Positions 21,872-31,122 of a DNA stretch of 64,000 bases are shown here, in pieces. The first letter of the stretch is position 1. Each line of letters begins with the position of its first letter. Both the position numbers and the translations under genes were made by a program. The DNA is from Schistocephalus solidus. Its lineage: Eukaryota; Platyhelminthes; Cestoda; Diphyllobothriidea; Diphyllobothriidae. The stretch lies in the NCBI GenBank assembly GCA_017591395.1, contig WEDG01011623.1, forward strand, positions 1 through 64,000. Direction: 5' to 3'. A model generated the notes under the pieces. The model did not search any database. It was given only the letters and a program-made list of their open reading frames with translations, and was not told where the DNA came from.

Positions 21872-21925
21872 TTGATTCGAACCCAGTGAATCCGTAGGTA
21901 TTTACGCCGGACGCTCTTATAATTT
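21872..21925 (-). repeat. degenerate tRNA-like unit
   Basis: The minus strand has AAGAGCGTCCGGCG and then CACTGGGTTCGAATC, a clean B box. A tRNA-derived SINE remnant. Confidence 0.45.
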
Positions 21926-22094
21926 AAGCTTACACTCCGTTGAATGCCATCACGAATGTGCAAAGTTAAATGAGATTGACATTCGTGGCCTACGGGGTGA
22001 GTAAGTTACACTTAGAAGCTCCGTTATTAGAGCGCACATGAGTAGTCACGTAACAACGCGCAATTGACCAATGGACGGTGTTACAGTGAAGGGT

Positions 22095-22240
22095 GAGGAC
22101 GATGGAATGGCATTTTGGACTTACTTTCTGCCATCATGCAGGTGGTTGCGCGCCCAATTTTGGCGTCAAGCTTTCAAAATTCCCCTCAACCAGGAGGACT
22201 TGTGGCGCAGGGGTGGTGGGCGCTGATAAGCAAACTAGTA
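22095..22240 (-). repeat. possible SINE A relative
   Basis: GATGGAATGGCATTTTGGAC and CTGCCATCATGCAGG resemble the SINE A body (GGAATGGCCATTTCTGGC, GCCGTCATCAGCCAG) in spacing and order. The tRNA-like head is not recognisable. Confidence 0.3.
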
Positions 22241-24710
22241 CGTACTAGTTCTTCGGTTGTATCGCGTCAACCATTCAACAGCTTCAAGTTCAGATGCTTT
22301 GGTAGCATGTATGCCCGCGAGTGTAGATTGAATACAAATGTAACGGATGGAGCATTTAAGTGAACAATATGATTTCATTGGAAGGCTTGCTTTCTGAAGC
22401 ATCCACCATCCGGATGCATGAGAAATGCATATAGTTATTTTGGAAGCCAAGCGCAAGTGAATGACCGGCAAAGGAAAGCGACCTTATCCGTAGACGCCAG
22501 AGAAGGTTTAACCAAGGCTCATTTCTGGAACACTGATATGCTATGCAAAGGGCATTTGAGTTAACCTTTGTCTCGTTATAACATAATGCACGAGACCGAA
22601 CCCAGAAACTATAAACGAATATCTGAGGCGGATTATGCTTAGGTGAGTGGATTGTAACTTTAGATTCATTAGAATATTCTAGCATATTGGCTGCTCCCAA
22701 CGTGCCATTTTTAACCGCCCGAAAATCCCTATTTAATCTATGCCTTGTAACTTTTTATTTGGTATTCGAATAATATTGAAGTAATATGCTCAGAAAGAAT
22801 TGACGGCACTTTAGTCATTTGTGCCTGGAAGTGCATCTTCTTGAATTGTAGCATTTGAGCAGACGGAATGCTTCTGTGTGAAAACGAACACGGTTAAGTT
22901 GTTTTTTACACGTTCATGCTACTATATCCGCAAGCTTATGGAACCTGTAGGCAGTTTGCGCCAGTTTGTTAGGTTCCGCTACTATGCGCGAACCTAATAA
23001 CGTAAAAAAGCGAGTGAAATTGCTCCTCGAGTGTGGACAGCCAGTAAACCTGAAATATTCAGAACATCTAAAAACACCGAGGAAATTTCCAAGGTTTAGT
23101 TGCCTCTTGCCAGTCACACTACTGGTTATTTTAACTGTCCACTTAACGAGGCCAAACTATAAAGGAGACAAACAGATCGCATGTAATTTCGTGAAATTAT
23201 ATGGCTTATTTGAACATCCACGAGATTAAACTGTGCCATGGGTGTCGCGAATAAGACGTCAGATAGACAAGATTGAGAGAGTAACCCGTATTTTAGATAG
23301 ATAAGTAGAGATGCAGTCATTCGTAAAAAAATGCCTACTTGGGCCTTTAGGCGGTATGGTCGCTCACGAGATTATACGAGCACGCCCGTGATGATAGTGG
23401 TGATGCAGTCTGTGGAGCATAGTCGGTGGAGATAGTCGAAATCGACGGTTTAACTATCGGTGATGCAGTCCATACCAAATGCAGCTAAAGCAGGGCTGTA
23501 CTTGTACGTTCAAAGACGCTGGAAGGAGAGGGATAAAAAAGAACAGCAGCTTTGCGGCCTATCAATAAGCCGGTGTTTTCTGGTTTGCATGAAATAACTT
23601 CTGTTAGTCTGATCGTATACTCACACGACTCCTCGCACACAACCATTGTGACAAAGGACGGTGTAATATTACCTGGTGAACTATTCCTAGCGATCCTAGC
23701 AATAACTTGCCCAATATTATTTTCCATCGATGTGCGGAGAAAATCAGCATGTCTTAAGCTACGTTTGACATAAAAAAAACCTAGAAAACTCCAGGAATTA
23801 TGAAATGTGTTCGAGCGACATTGAAAATCTAATAGACAGAACGCAGATTTTTACGAAACCCCTCGCCCGTGTTCCTCCAGTGTAATTCTTGGTACATCAG
23901 ACAGTCTATCCTTCGGTCCAGAATGCTTTGGTCGATTATTCTGAGTCTGCTGGTCTCCAGATGAATCTGTCATTTTTATCCAGAGCTGATTTACAAAATT
24001 TCTAGTGGGTGACCTTGATTTTGAATGGTAGTTGTGATATGCAGAAACAAGAACAAACAGGCAGGGCTTATATTACATGTCCCAAAACGGAACGGTTAAA
24101 ACCCATTCAGCTAAGAACACTAAACACCAGGTAGTAAAGAACATCTCCATTTACGGCATGATTACTCTAAACCACATCAATTAAAACAGGTAAATTCGAC
24201 TGGGAGTCGTACCTCCACACTTTTCGATTGCCATTGTTAAAGTCACCTCAGTGCCTTTTAAGTTGTAAAACTTTGGAGAAACCGACAACAAAAAAGTACA
24301 CAATCGAATTTCCTTGCGTAAATGTCTGCTTTCTTTTTTGCAGAGGAGAATAATGTGAAGATGGATTAACGGGGCAAATAATGGTAAAAATAATATAAGC
24401 AATTAAACCATAATAGTTTCTAAAACAATCCATTTTATTTTAACAAATGCACTAGATTACGGTAACCATGAGAGCAATGTCTACTGAGGAAGTTACGGAC
24501 GTGCCTAACACCAGAGACCAGAGTCTCAGAGGTGTAGAGAAATTCAACTATACGCCTTTCCGCAGGATTCCCGGAGAACATGTGATAAAGGATTAACTGG
24601 GGACACGAGGCATGCCTGCAGATGACCATGACAGGGGGTAAGCTGGGGGAACTTTCCTAACAAAAAACGAACTAACACGACAGATCGATGCAAGCCGAGT
24701 GAGTTGACTG
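22241..24710. other. unassigned sequence with a family C scrap
   Basis: About 2.5 kb without a gene. At 23412-23460, GTGGAGCATAGTCGG and TAGTCGAAATCGACGGTTTA match family C, flanked by a direct repeat GGTGATGCAGTC (23399 and 23459). Open frames at 22356-22700 and 23485-23773 match nothing. Confidence 0.4.
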
Positions 24711-25090
24711 GGTAAGGATGCCTTGTGTGGCCGCCTAACCAGGACACGGGAAGAGGAACCAGCCCGCCCACTTAAAGTAGGTGGCCATACAGTAAATTCT
24801 AGGAAGGTAAAATACACCCATGTCTTAACGCTAACACTAACCCTAAAATAAGACTAAACCGTCACCTTAATCTTAACCCTAACCCTACCCTAGACTTAAA
24901 CCCTACAGTTATAATGACCCTAACCCCAACCTGACCTTAACCTCGAACTTTAACCTAACCCTAAACTTAACCCTAACCCTCATCTTAATCCTAAACCCAA
25001 TTTCTCCGGAATTATGCGCAGAGCCACACGTATTGTAGACTGTTCCTATTCACGTGTCCTGTTTAGGCGCCCACACAAGGCATCCTTACC
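24711..25090 (+). mobile_element. telomere-like MITE, best copy (380 bp)
   Basis: Terminal inverted repeats of 50 bp (24711-24760 and 25041-25090, about 5 mismatches) begin GGTAAGGATGCCTTGTGTGG. The interior from ~24830 to 25000 is a degenerate array of CCCTAA-type hexamers (CCTAACCCTAACCC, CTTAACCCTAACCC, CCCTACAGTTA). No ORF. This is the structure of a non-autonomous DNA transposon. No convincing target-site duplication was found at its ends. Confidence 0.75.
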
Positions 25091-25362
25091 GCTACTACCT
25101 ATACACGAATGCCCCTCAACCTGCCTGGGAGTTCCTGCTTGGTCTACCTTCATTTATGAAAAATAAAATAAAAACCTGCGTATACATAGGCATGAAAATT
25201 AGCATGATAAAATAATCTTTAAAACTGAACAAGTTCATTTTCGGAATAATCTTCCGCTGAAAAGGACCGCCAGCTGTGCATGTGTATGAGTGTGGTATCG
25301 ATAACGTAGGATGTGCCGTAGGTGCACTGGAGCGAACCGGGGTTTCACCGGCATACATTTAT
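25091..25362. other. spacer between MITE and hammerhead element
   Basis: No feature supported. Confidence 0.5.
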
Positions 25363-25402
25363 TGAAAGAAGAAGAGACGATCACTGGAATATGGTGTTTA
25401 TT

Positions 25403-25445
25403 GGCCTGACATTTCGGATACTCTCTCGAACCCATCATCAAAGAC
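25403..25445 (-). ncRNA. hammerhead-like motif, left arm
   Basis: Minus strand: GTCT-TTGATGA, GGGTTCGAGAGAGTATCC, GAAAT-GTC-AGGC. GTCT/AGGC forms a 4-bp stem I including one G-U pair, and the GUC cleavage triplet is present. The first core base is U instead of C, which should impair cleavage. Confidence 0.5.
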
Positions 25446-25686
25446 AGTTGCGGAAAAGGATGATAGATGCACAAGGTGAGCAGTATTTATAGTCCGTAGT
25501 GGCCACGCAATCACATGTGTACTAGAATTAGCAGCTCTCGCGATCACCGCTAATTGAGGAGGTGATAGCTTGGCCATCCACATCCGAGTCGTTAATGGCC
25601 GTGATTTTAGTACGCATGCGATCGCGTGACCGCTGCATACTACAAATACTGCTCATCTTGCGCATCTATCACCCTTTTCTGTAACT

Positions 25687-25728
25687 GTCTCTGGTAACGG
25701 ATTCGAGAGACAATCCGAAACGTCAGGC
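25687..25728 (+). ncRNA. hammerhead-like motif, right arm
   Basis: GTCT-CTGGTAA, then GGATT/AATCC as a 5-bp stem II with loop CGAGAGAC, then GAAAC-GTC-AGGC with 4-bp stem I pairing. The distal half is perfect; the core is CUGGUAA instead of CUGAUGA. Stem III is reduced to AC/GU, as in PLE-type motifs that are thought to act as dimers. Confidence 0.5.
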
Positions 25729-25756
25729 CAATAAACACCATGTTTCAGTGATCGTC

Positions 25757-25760
25757 TCTT

Positions 25761-25791
<31 letters not shown>

Positions 25792-25793
25792 TT

Positions 25794-25823
<30 letters not shown>
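25757..25823 (+). repeat. (CTT)n microsatellite
   Basis: About 67 bp of CTT with one A interruption, continuing from the end of the hammerhead element. It may have grown out of the element's TCTTCTTC terminus. Confidence 0.9.
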
Positions 25824-25824
<1 letters not shown>

Positions 25825-26529
25825 TGAACTGCCTCCTGAAAATCGCATGTTCGCTTATATCCATAAACTTACCGGGCTGCGGCGTGGCAGTGCCCCCTAA
25901 TTACTGCCACGCATGCGTGTGGCGCTCCGTAGACAGGGGCTTTTGCGCCAAAGCTCATCATCAATTGGTTGAACCACCCGAGGAGGAAATTAAACCGACG
26001 CCGGTGAGTCCAACCCTGCCCCCCCTCCTTGGCACATCAAAGCACGCTTCACTATAATACATCTCACGGGTTGGAATATGCATGCTATCAGTCGTGTTTT
26101 GGAAGGCAATCAGGGGTGTAGGGGTACTAGTTAGGGGCAGCACCACACAGCTTGCATTTGGTCGCTCCATTTGTCTCGTACAGGTGGTGAATGCTCCTGT
26201 GGCCGCCTCTAACTGGTACCCAACTGTCACCCGTGGCTCCTCGAAGTTGGGTTCTTCCCAGCGGCCACACCCCGGGCAACCGTCACGACCGGCGGGCTAA
26301 ACCAGGTGAGGGTCTCCGGTGTTGTGTGTGCCTCCACACCCGGTATGTCTGACTCCCGAACTTCCCACCTCCCCCCTCTCAAAAAGTCCTACGGTGGGGG
26401 CGACAGCAACCCCGTAGGCGGCCCAGACTAACTCGGGTCGTTCTCCCACTAAAACAAATCCTTGACCCATAGTGGAGTTCGACAGCCGTCTGGGATGTCC
26501 AAGCAGCCCTATTTAGGGATAGCACTCCT
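25824..26529. other. GC-rich leader region upstream of LINE copy 1
   Basis: No independent gene is seen. The sequence becomes GC-rich from ~25870 and probably belongs at least in part to the LINE 5' region, but copy 2 in this window shares only the part from ~26530 on. Confidence 0.35.
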
Positions 26530-26701
26530 TGCCTCCTCGCGGAGGAAGGGGCTAGAAAATGTGCCCTAAAAAAGTGCTGGGTCTCACGTCTTCTGCAGCC
26601 GGCCGCGGCTCGCAGATCGCAAACTACGCGGTCGTAAAACTCAAACAAACAACAATACCCCCCGTCCCCATCCCCCTCGCCATACTCTCCAGGCTGCTCG
26701 G
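26530..26701 (+). mobile_element. 5' UTR of zinc-finger LINE copy 1
   Basis: Matches the leader of copy 2 at 50795-50963: GGAGGAAGGGGCTAGAAAA, GTGCCCTAAA, CAAACAACAAT, CCCCGTCCCCATCC and CTGCTCGGGTGAGTCC. Only one retrotransposon family would place this leader before the same endonuclease frame twice. Confidence 0.65.
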
Positions 26702-27341
26702 GTGAGTCCACTCACACTAGCAGCCTGGAATGTTCGTTCCCTTTTAGACAATCCTAGGAGCAACCGGCCGGAACGGAGGACGGCGCTAGTCGCTCGGGAA
26801 CTGGCGCGCTACAAGGTGGACATTGCTGCTCTCAGCGAGACCCGATTCTCTGAGCAGGGCCAGCTGGAGGAGGTGGGTGCCGGCTACACATTCTTCTGGA
26901 GCGGCCGGCCAAAGGCAGAGCGACGCGACGCTGGTGTTGCCTTTGCCATCCGTAACGACATCGTGGGACGTCTGCCCTGTCTGCCGCAGGGTATCAATGA
27001 TCGCCTGATGAGCCTCCGCCTGCCTCTTCGGGGAGACCAGTTCGCCACCATCATCAGTGCCTACGCTCCCCCAATGACGAGCTCTGATGCGGCGAAGGAC
27101 AAATTCTACGAGGACCTGCACGCCTTGCTGGCGACTGTGAATCGTGACGGACTGTGGAAATTCATGCAGAAATTCGGCTGTCCTGAGCGGTTCACGCACA
27201 TGGTGCGTCAGCTTCATGACGGGATGACGGCGCGCGTCACTGACAACGGGACGGTATCCGAAGCATTCGCAGTGACCAACGGAGTGAAGCAGGGCTGCGT
27301 ACTGGCCCCCACCCTCTCCAGTCTCATGTTCTCGGCTATGC
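26702..27341 (+). pseudogene. APE-type LINE copy 1: endonuclease N-half fused to RT fragment
   Basis: The frame opens at GTG and begins [16 protein letters not shown]. It continues with the endonuclease motif [15 protein letters not shown] (catalytic Glu), then [18 protein letters not shown] and [14 protein letters not shown]. Just after LHALLATV (~residue 145) it jumps in frame to the RT segment [30 protein letters not shown] and [20 protein letters not shown]. The GDFN and SDH parts of the endonuclease and the N-terminal RT are missing. A second deletion at ~27340 removes the palm FADD motif. The element therefore cannot encode a working enzyme. Comparison with copy 2 (50964-54250) shows both junctions. 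The clade (RTE-like or related) is uncertain. No ATG start is evident, and the frame stays open upstream. Confidence 0.8.
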
Positions 27342-28958
27342 TGCGCCGATTTCGGATTAACAATCAGTACAACCAAAACGGTTGTCATGCACCAGCCGCC
27401 ACCCAGCACGGAATACAATGCTCCTCGAATCAATGTCAACGGTGCTCAACTCAAAAACGTGGAAACCTTCGCTTATCTAGGAAGCACGATGTCGCGCAAC
27501 ACGAGAATCGATGACGAGGTTGCCCAACGGATCTCCAAAGCTAGTCAGGCCTTCGTCCGGCTGCAGGCCTCCGTGTGGAATCGCTACGGTATTCACCTGA
27601 ACACCAAACTGAAGATGTACAAGGCCGTCGTCTTGACGACACTCCTTTACGGAGCGGAAACCTGGACCGTATACTCAAACCAAGCCAGGAAGCTGAATCA
27701 CTTTCATCTCAGCTGCCTCCGCAGAATACTGAAGCTGAGATGGCAAGACAGGATCCCGGACACGGAAGTCCTGGAGCGGACCGGAATCCTCAGCATCCAT
27801 GCCATGCTGAGGCAAGTGCAACTGCGATGGAGCGGCCACCTGGTAAGAATGGACGACGAGCGACTACCCAAACGATTTTTCTACGGAGATGTCGCTACGG
27901 GTTCTCGCCGGCAGGGAGGTCAAAAACGACGCTACAAGGACACTTTGAAGAAATCGCTGAAGCAACTGCAAATCAACTCGGCGACCTGGGAGGACCTCAT
28001 CCAGGATAGACCGGCATGGAGAAGATCAGTAAAGACTGGTTCAGCAATCTATGAGGCCAACCGGATCGCCGCCGCCAAGGCCAAAAGAGCGGCACGAAAG
28101 TCACCAGCGCCCCGGACCAACACCGCCAATGCCCAGGCCCTGCCAACATGCCCGCGCTGTCAACGCATCTTCCGCGCGCGAATTGGTCTTGTTGGACATC
28201 TTCGGACGCAATGCACCAACAATCCGACAATTCCAATTTCTATGTCAAATTCGGCCAACCCTCCTTTTGACTCTCCCACCCTCACTCCTGGAATCAATTC
28301 CATTACTCCCACCATTATAGAGACCACATCCATCTACTCATCGCCTGCTACCCCCACCACCGCAACCACCACCGCCTTCGCCTTCACTACCTCCACCACC
28401 ACCACCACCATCAGCGATGGGGAATCTCTCCTAATCTGTACTCAATGCGACCGCACATTCACCTCACGCATCGGCCTGGTCGGTCACTTGCGAATACATC
28501 GTACAGAGACCGGTGAGCCAGTGCCTGAAGCACCATCACACAGCAGAGATCGTCGCCTCCACTGCCCTCACTGTCCTAGCGCCTTCACTCATCGCATGGG
28601 CCTATTCGGTCACATGCGCATCCATGACAGCGGAATTCACCACAATGCCGACCCCACCGATACGCCATGCACACCCTCCGCTCCTGCCATTCTTAGCGCC
28701 CCTGACACCCCCACTACCATGAATGACATCCCCCCAGCCTCTACCGATTTCTCCTGCCCACACTGCGCCCACACCTTCAACTCACGCATCGGTCTGGTCG
28801 GTCACCTGCGAATCCATCGCACGGAGGCTGGTGAACCAGTGCCTGGGACTCCGACATACAGTCGACGCGCCCGCCTTCACTGAACTCACTGCTCCCGCAC
28901 ATTTACACACCGCATGGGCCTATTAGGACACATGCGCCTCCACGACAACCTCCGGTAA
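27342..28958 (+). pseudogene. APE-type LINE copy 1: RT tail plus C-terminal C2H2 zinc-finger array
   Basis: A second frame (+1 relative to the first) resumes in the RT with [10 protein letters not shown] and [12 protein letters not shown]. It continues through [57 protein letters not shown] and [20 protein letters not shown], the usual LINE thumb/connection region. From ~28149 come zinc fingers: one CX2C...HX4C finger, then C2H2 fingers at about 28437, 28561 and 28756. A fifth has its first Cys codon replaced by TGA (28881-28883), and the frame then runs on to TAA (28956-28958). Linkers are Thr/Ser/Pro-rich. The 498 codons from 27387 are uninterrupted, so decay is recent apart from the deletion and the one nonsense change. 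The fingers probably bind nucleic acid during integration (inference). Confidence 0.8.
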
Positions 28959-29060
28959 ACTACTGGAGGCTAAGCTACATCAGCACACACTACCTACAGC
29001 AATGCATCGACAACACCCTCACAATCACCATTTACCAGAGTATATCACGGTTTCCAATAA
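28959..29060 (+). mobile_element. 3' UTR of zinc-finger LINE copy 1
   Basis: Short non-coding trailer after the TAA, ending near CCAATAAACCGTGGCTGGGA. No poly-A tail. It passes without a clear boundary into the family C array. Confidence 0.5.
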
Positions 29061-30140
29061 ACCGTGGCTGGGAAGTCTGCCAATCTGACGCTTCCACCAG
29101 ACCACGCCGTCGGCTCAGTGTATGTGCTGTGTGTGTGTCGAGTGACTGACTAGTGGACTGGGAGTCAGACGGCGATGGCTGCTCCATACCCCCTGAATCC
29201 TGGTGTGTGCGTTATGGGGGCCAGGTCGTGCTGTGGCGCGCGAAGACGGGTACGCCGATCCGTCAGCCAGTGCGCCCACTCCCACATCAGGCAACAGACC
29301 GGCTCGGACAGTGTCTGATGGTGGGGGTTGGGGAGAGAGTGAGGTCGACAGCTCAGCGCATGTTCCTCACTATAAACAATCTGACGCGCTTGAAACTATC
29401 ACGGTGCGCTAAAAGCCGTGGCTTGGAAGGTTGCCAACTGACGGGATAACTCGGACCGCGTGGTCAGCCCAATGTGTGTTTTGTGTGGAGTGGCTGACTG
29501 GCGGACTGAGGGTCAGGCTGCAATGGCTCCTTCTTAATGTGGTCTTTATGGCACCCCCACTCTGTGGGATCCGAGCCAGGTGTGGTGGCACACCCAGGGG
29601 CGGCTCCGGCCGCGCCAGCCACCTGTGCCCTCTCCCATCTCCGGTCTTCTTGACTGTGTCATGAGACCGGGCTCAGGTGGGGGAGGAGGAGAGTGTGCGG
29701 TAGCTGCATCGCAAGGCTACTATCACTTAAAACTAATTCACGCGCAATTCACCGTCCCTGCACCACCTGGTGTGGAGCATACTGTGGACCTCGTCGAAAT
29801 CGACGGTCGAACTGCCGCCGGAAGGCAATCAACTGACGTGGCAAGTCGGTCGTTTACTAGGATGAGAATGCAATGGCTTTTGCTCAATGTGACCTTTTGG
29901 GTATCGTCATCCATAGGAGATTGTGCTGTACTGCCAGGAGCACGGTGCACGACGTGGGAACAGTGTCGTGTGTGACACATCGGCGAGCTGTCAAACTTTG
30001 TTGGCCACTGCTTCCACACTCACCTCCGGTCGTCGTCCTGACATTGTCTCGCCATCAGGAGAGTGATGCACCGTAAGTTTACTTCACCATAAAAGTGTTC
30101 ACGCGCCATTTAGTCCAAGCGCCCACCTCGCAGGGTATCG
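29045..30140 (+). repeat. family C array, three diverged units
   Basis: Unit boundaries at about 29062, 29420 and 29825 are marked by CGTGGCTGGGAAGTCTGCCA, CGTGGCTTGGAAGGTTGCCA and GGAAGGCAATCAACTGACGT. Each is followed ~50-100 bp later by a GTGGACTGGGAGTCAGAC-like motif and GCGATGGCT or GCAATGGCT. Units are 360-400 bp. Unit 2 holds CTCCCATCTCCGGTCTTCTT and GACCTCGTCGAAATCGACGG. Open frames here come from GC bias. Confidence 0.65.
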
Positions 30141-30391
30141 ATGAATGTTGTCGCTTTTGGTGGTGGAACCGTCATCCTGTACGTTTGCGTGTGTGGCTGC
30201 CCTAGTATTACCCATCAGAGAGCGGTCACATGCTCGTATTTGTCCAAAATCCAGGACGACATTAATACAGAATTTGGTGGGTCATCCCCGTTGTCGTGAC
30301 AGCCAGATGGCAGTGCAATTGGACTCTGCCGGAGAGGGTGGAAAGTTGGGGCAAACTGGCATACAAACGCACAAGTTCATCGACTGGCGGA

Positions 30392-30450
30392 GGTCGTCGT
30401 CATCGTCATCGTCATCGTCGTCGTCGTCGTCGGCGGCGGTGGCGGCGGCG
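30392..30450 (+). repeat. (TCG/TCA)n-(GGC)n trinucleotide tract
   Basis: GTCATCGTCATCGTCGTC followed by GGCGGCGGTGGCGGCGG. It yields a Ser then Ala run in one open frame (30145-30633), which I do not call because nothing else in that frame looks coding. Confidence 0.8.
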
Positions 30451-31040
30451 ACAACGAAGGTGACCGATATACTGCGGACTAACCAATCAGCATTCTCAAC
30501 TCAGCCACGTGTTTCCTCGTCCGCCCTGCACTCACGAAAGAGGCTGTCGGCCGTTGTTTCAGAAGACGAAGCACACGAACCCTATTTTCTTCCATTTATA
30601 CAAGCTTGTACCTTTCTAAGGCAACATAAATAGAAGGGGATGACTTAGTAACTATGGTCCTCTATAGGCACTTCATGTGGTGGCATGTGTTTTTTTGTCA
30701 GAAGTTGACGCCTCCTGCAGCCTATCCTCCACTAGACGTCTTATGTAGGTAAAGGTGTGGCGATGTAATCTTTGTATATATGGGTCGAAAAAACGTAAAC
30801 GCTTCGGTGTACGAAAGGTATTCCACTTGGAGATGCATTTCATGCTTAGTAGGTGAACGGAAAAGCTTTGGCAATTTGAAGCTCAGTAGATGCTCAAGTG
30901 ACTCAACAGCAAATCAATTTTTCGTTTGTAGGCAACACGTTACGCTCATCGTTACTGCATCTAAAGCCGAGGTGCTTTACTTTCAAGCAATTGAAGCAAA
31001 GGTATGACTGACTCCCCAGTTGTAAAAATTACGATAAACT
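30451..31040. other. unassigned sequence
   Basis: No supported feature. Confidence 0.4.
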
Positions 31041-31122
31041 CAGCGTGCTTCGAACCCTCGGCAAACAGAGCTAGAATTTAGTACATCCACGGCTATTACC
31101 ATATGAGCTACAAGACCACGAC
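31041..31122 (-). repeat. tRNA-like SINE D copy
   Basis: The minus strand reads GTCTTGTAGCTCATATGGTA (A box), GTGGATGTACTAAATTC (anticodon arm with TGTACTAAA) and CGAGGGTTCGAAGC (B box), with a ~15-base variable region containing TAGCTCTGTTTG. The acceptor ends pair poorly. Confidence 0.55.

Larger units (their letters stand above)
25363..25770. mobile_element. hammerhead-bearing inverted-repeat element, best copy
   Basis: A left arm (25363-25528) and right arm (25607-25770) of about 165 bp are inverted complements with scattered mismatches, joined by an ~80-bp centre (CCACATCCGAGTCGTTAATG). Both ends read out as GAAGAAGAGACGATCACTGG or its complement, merging with the (CTT)n tract on the right. 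Each arm holds a hammerhead-like motif followed by GGCCAATAAACACC. Such sequences are typical of terminal repeats of Penelope-like elements and retrozymes (family knowledge). No ORF. Confidence 0.6.

Noticed and set aside
24830..25000. True telomere or telomere fusion point
   Set aside because: Array is short, degenerate, bounded by 50-bp terminal inverted repeats and repeated at several loci.
26786..27439. 217-codon minus frame
   Set aside because: Antisense of the LINE copy 1 endonuclease/RT; GC-driven openness.
30145..30633. 162-codon + frame with poly-Ser/Ala
   Set aside because: Openness comes from a trinucleotide repeat and family C sequence; no domain or codon evidence.
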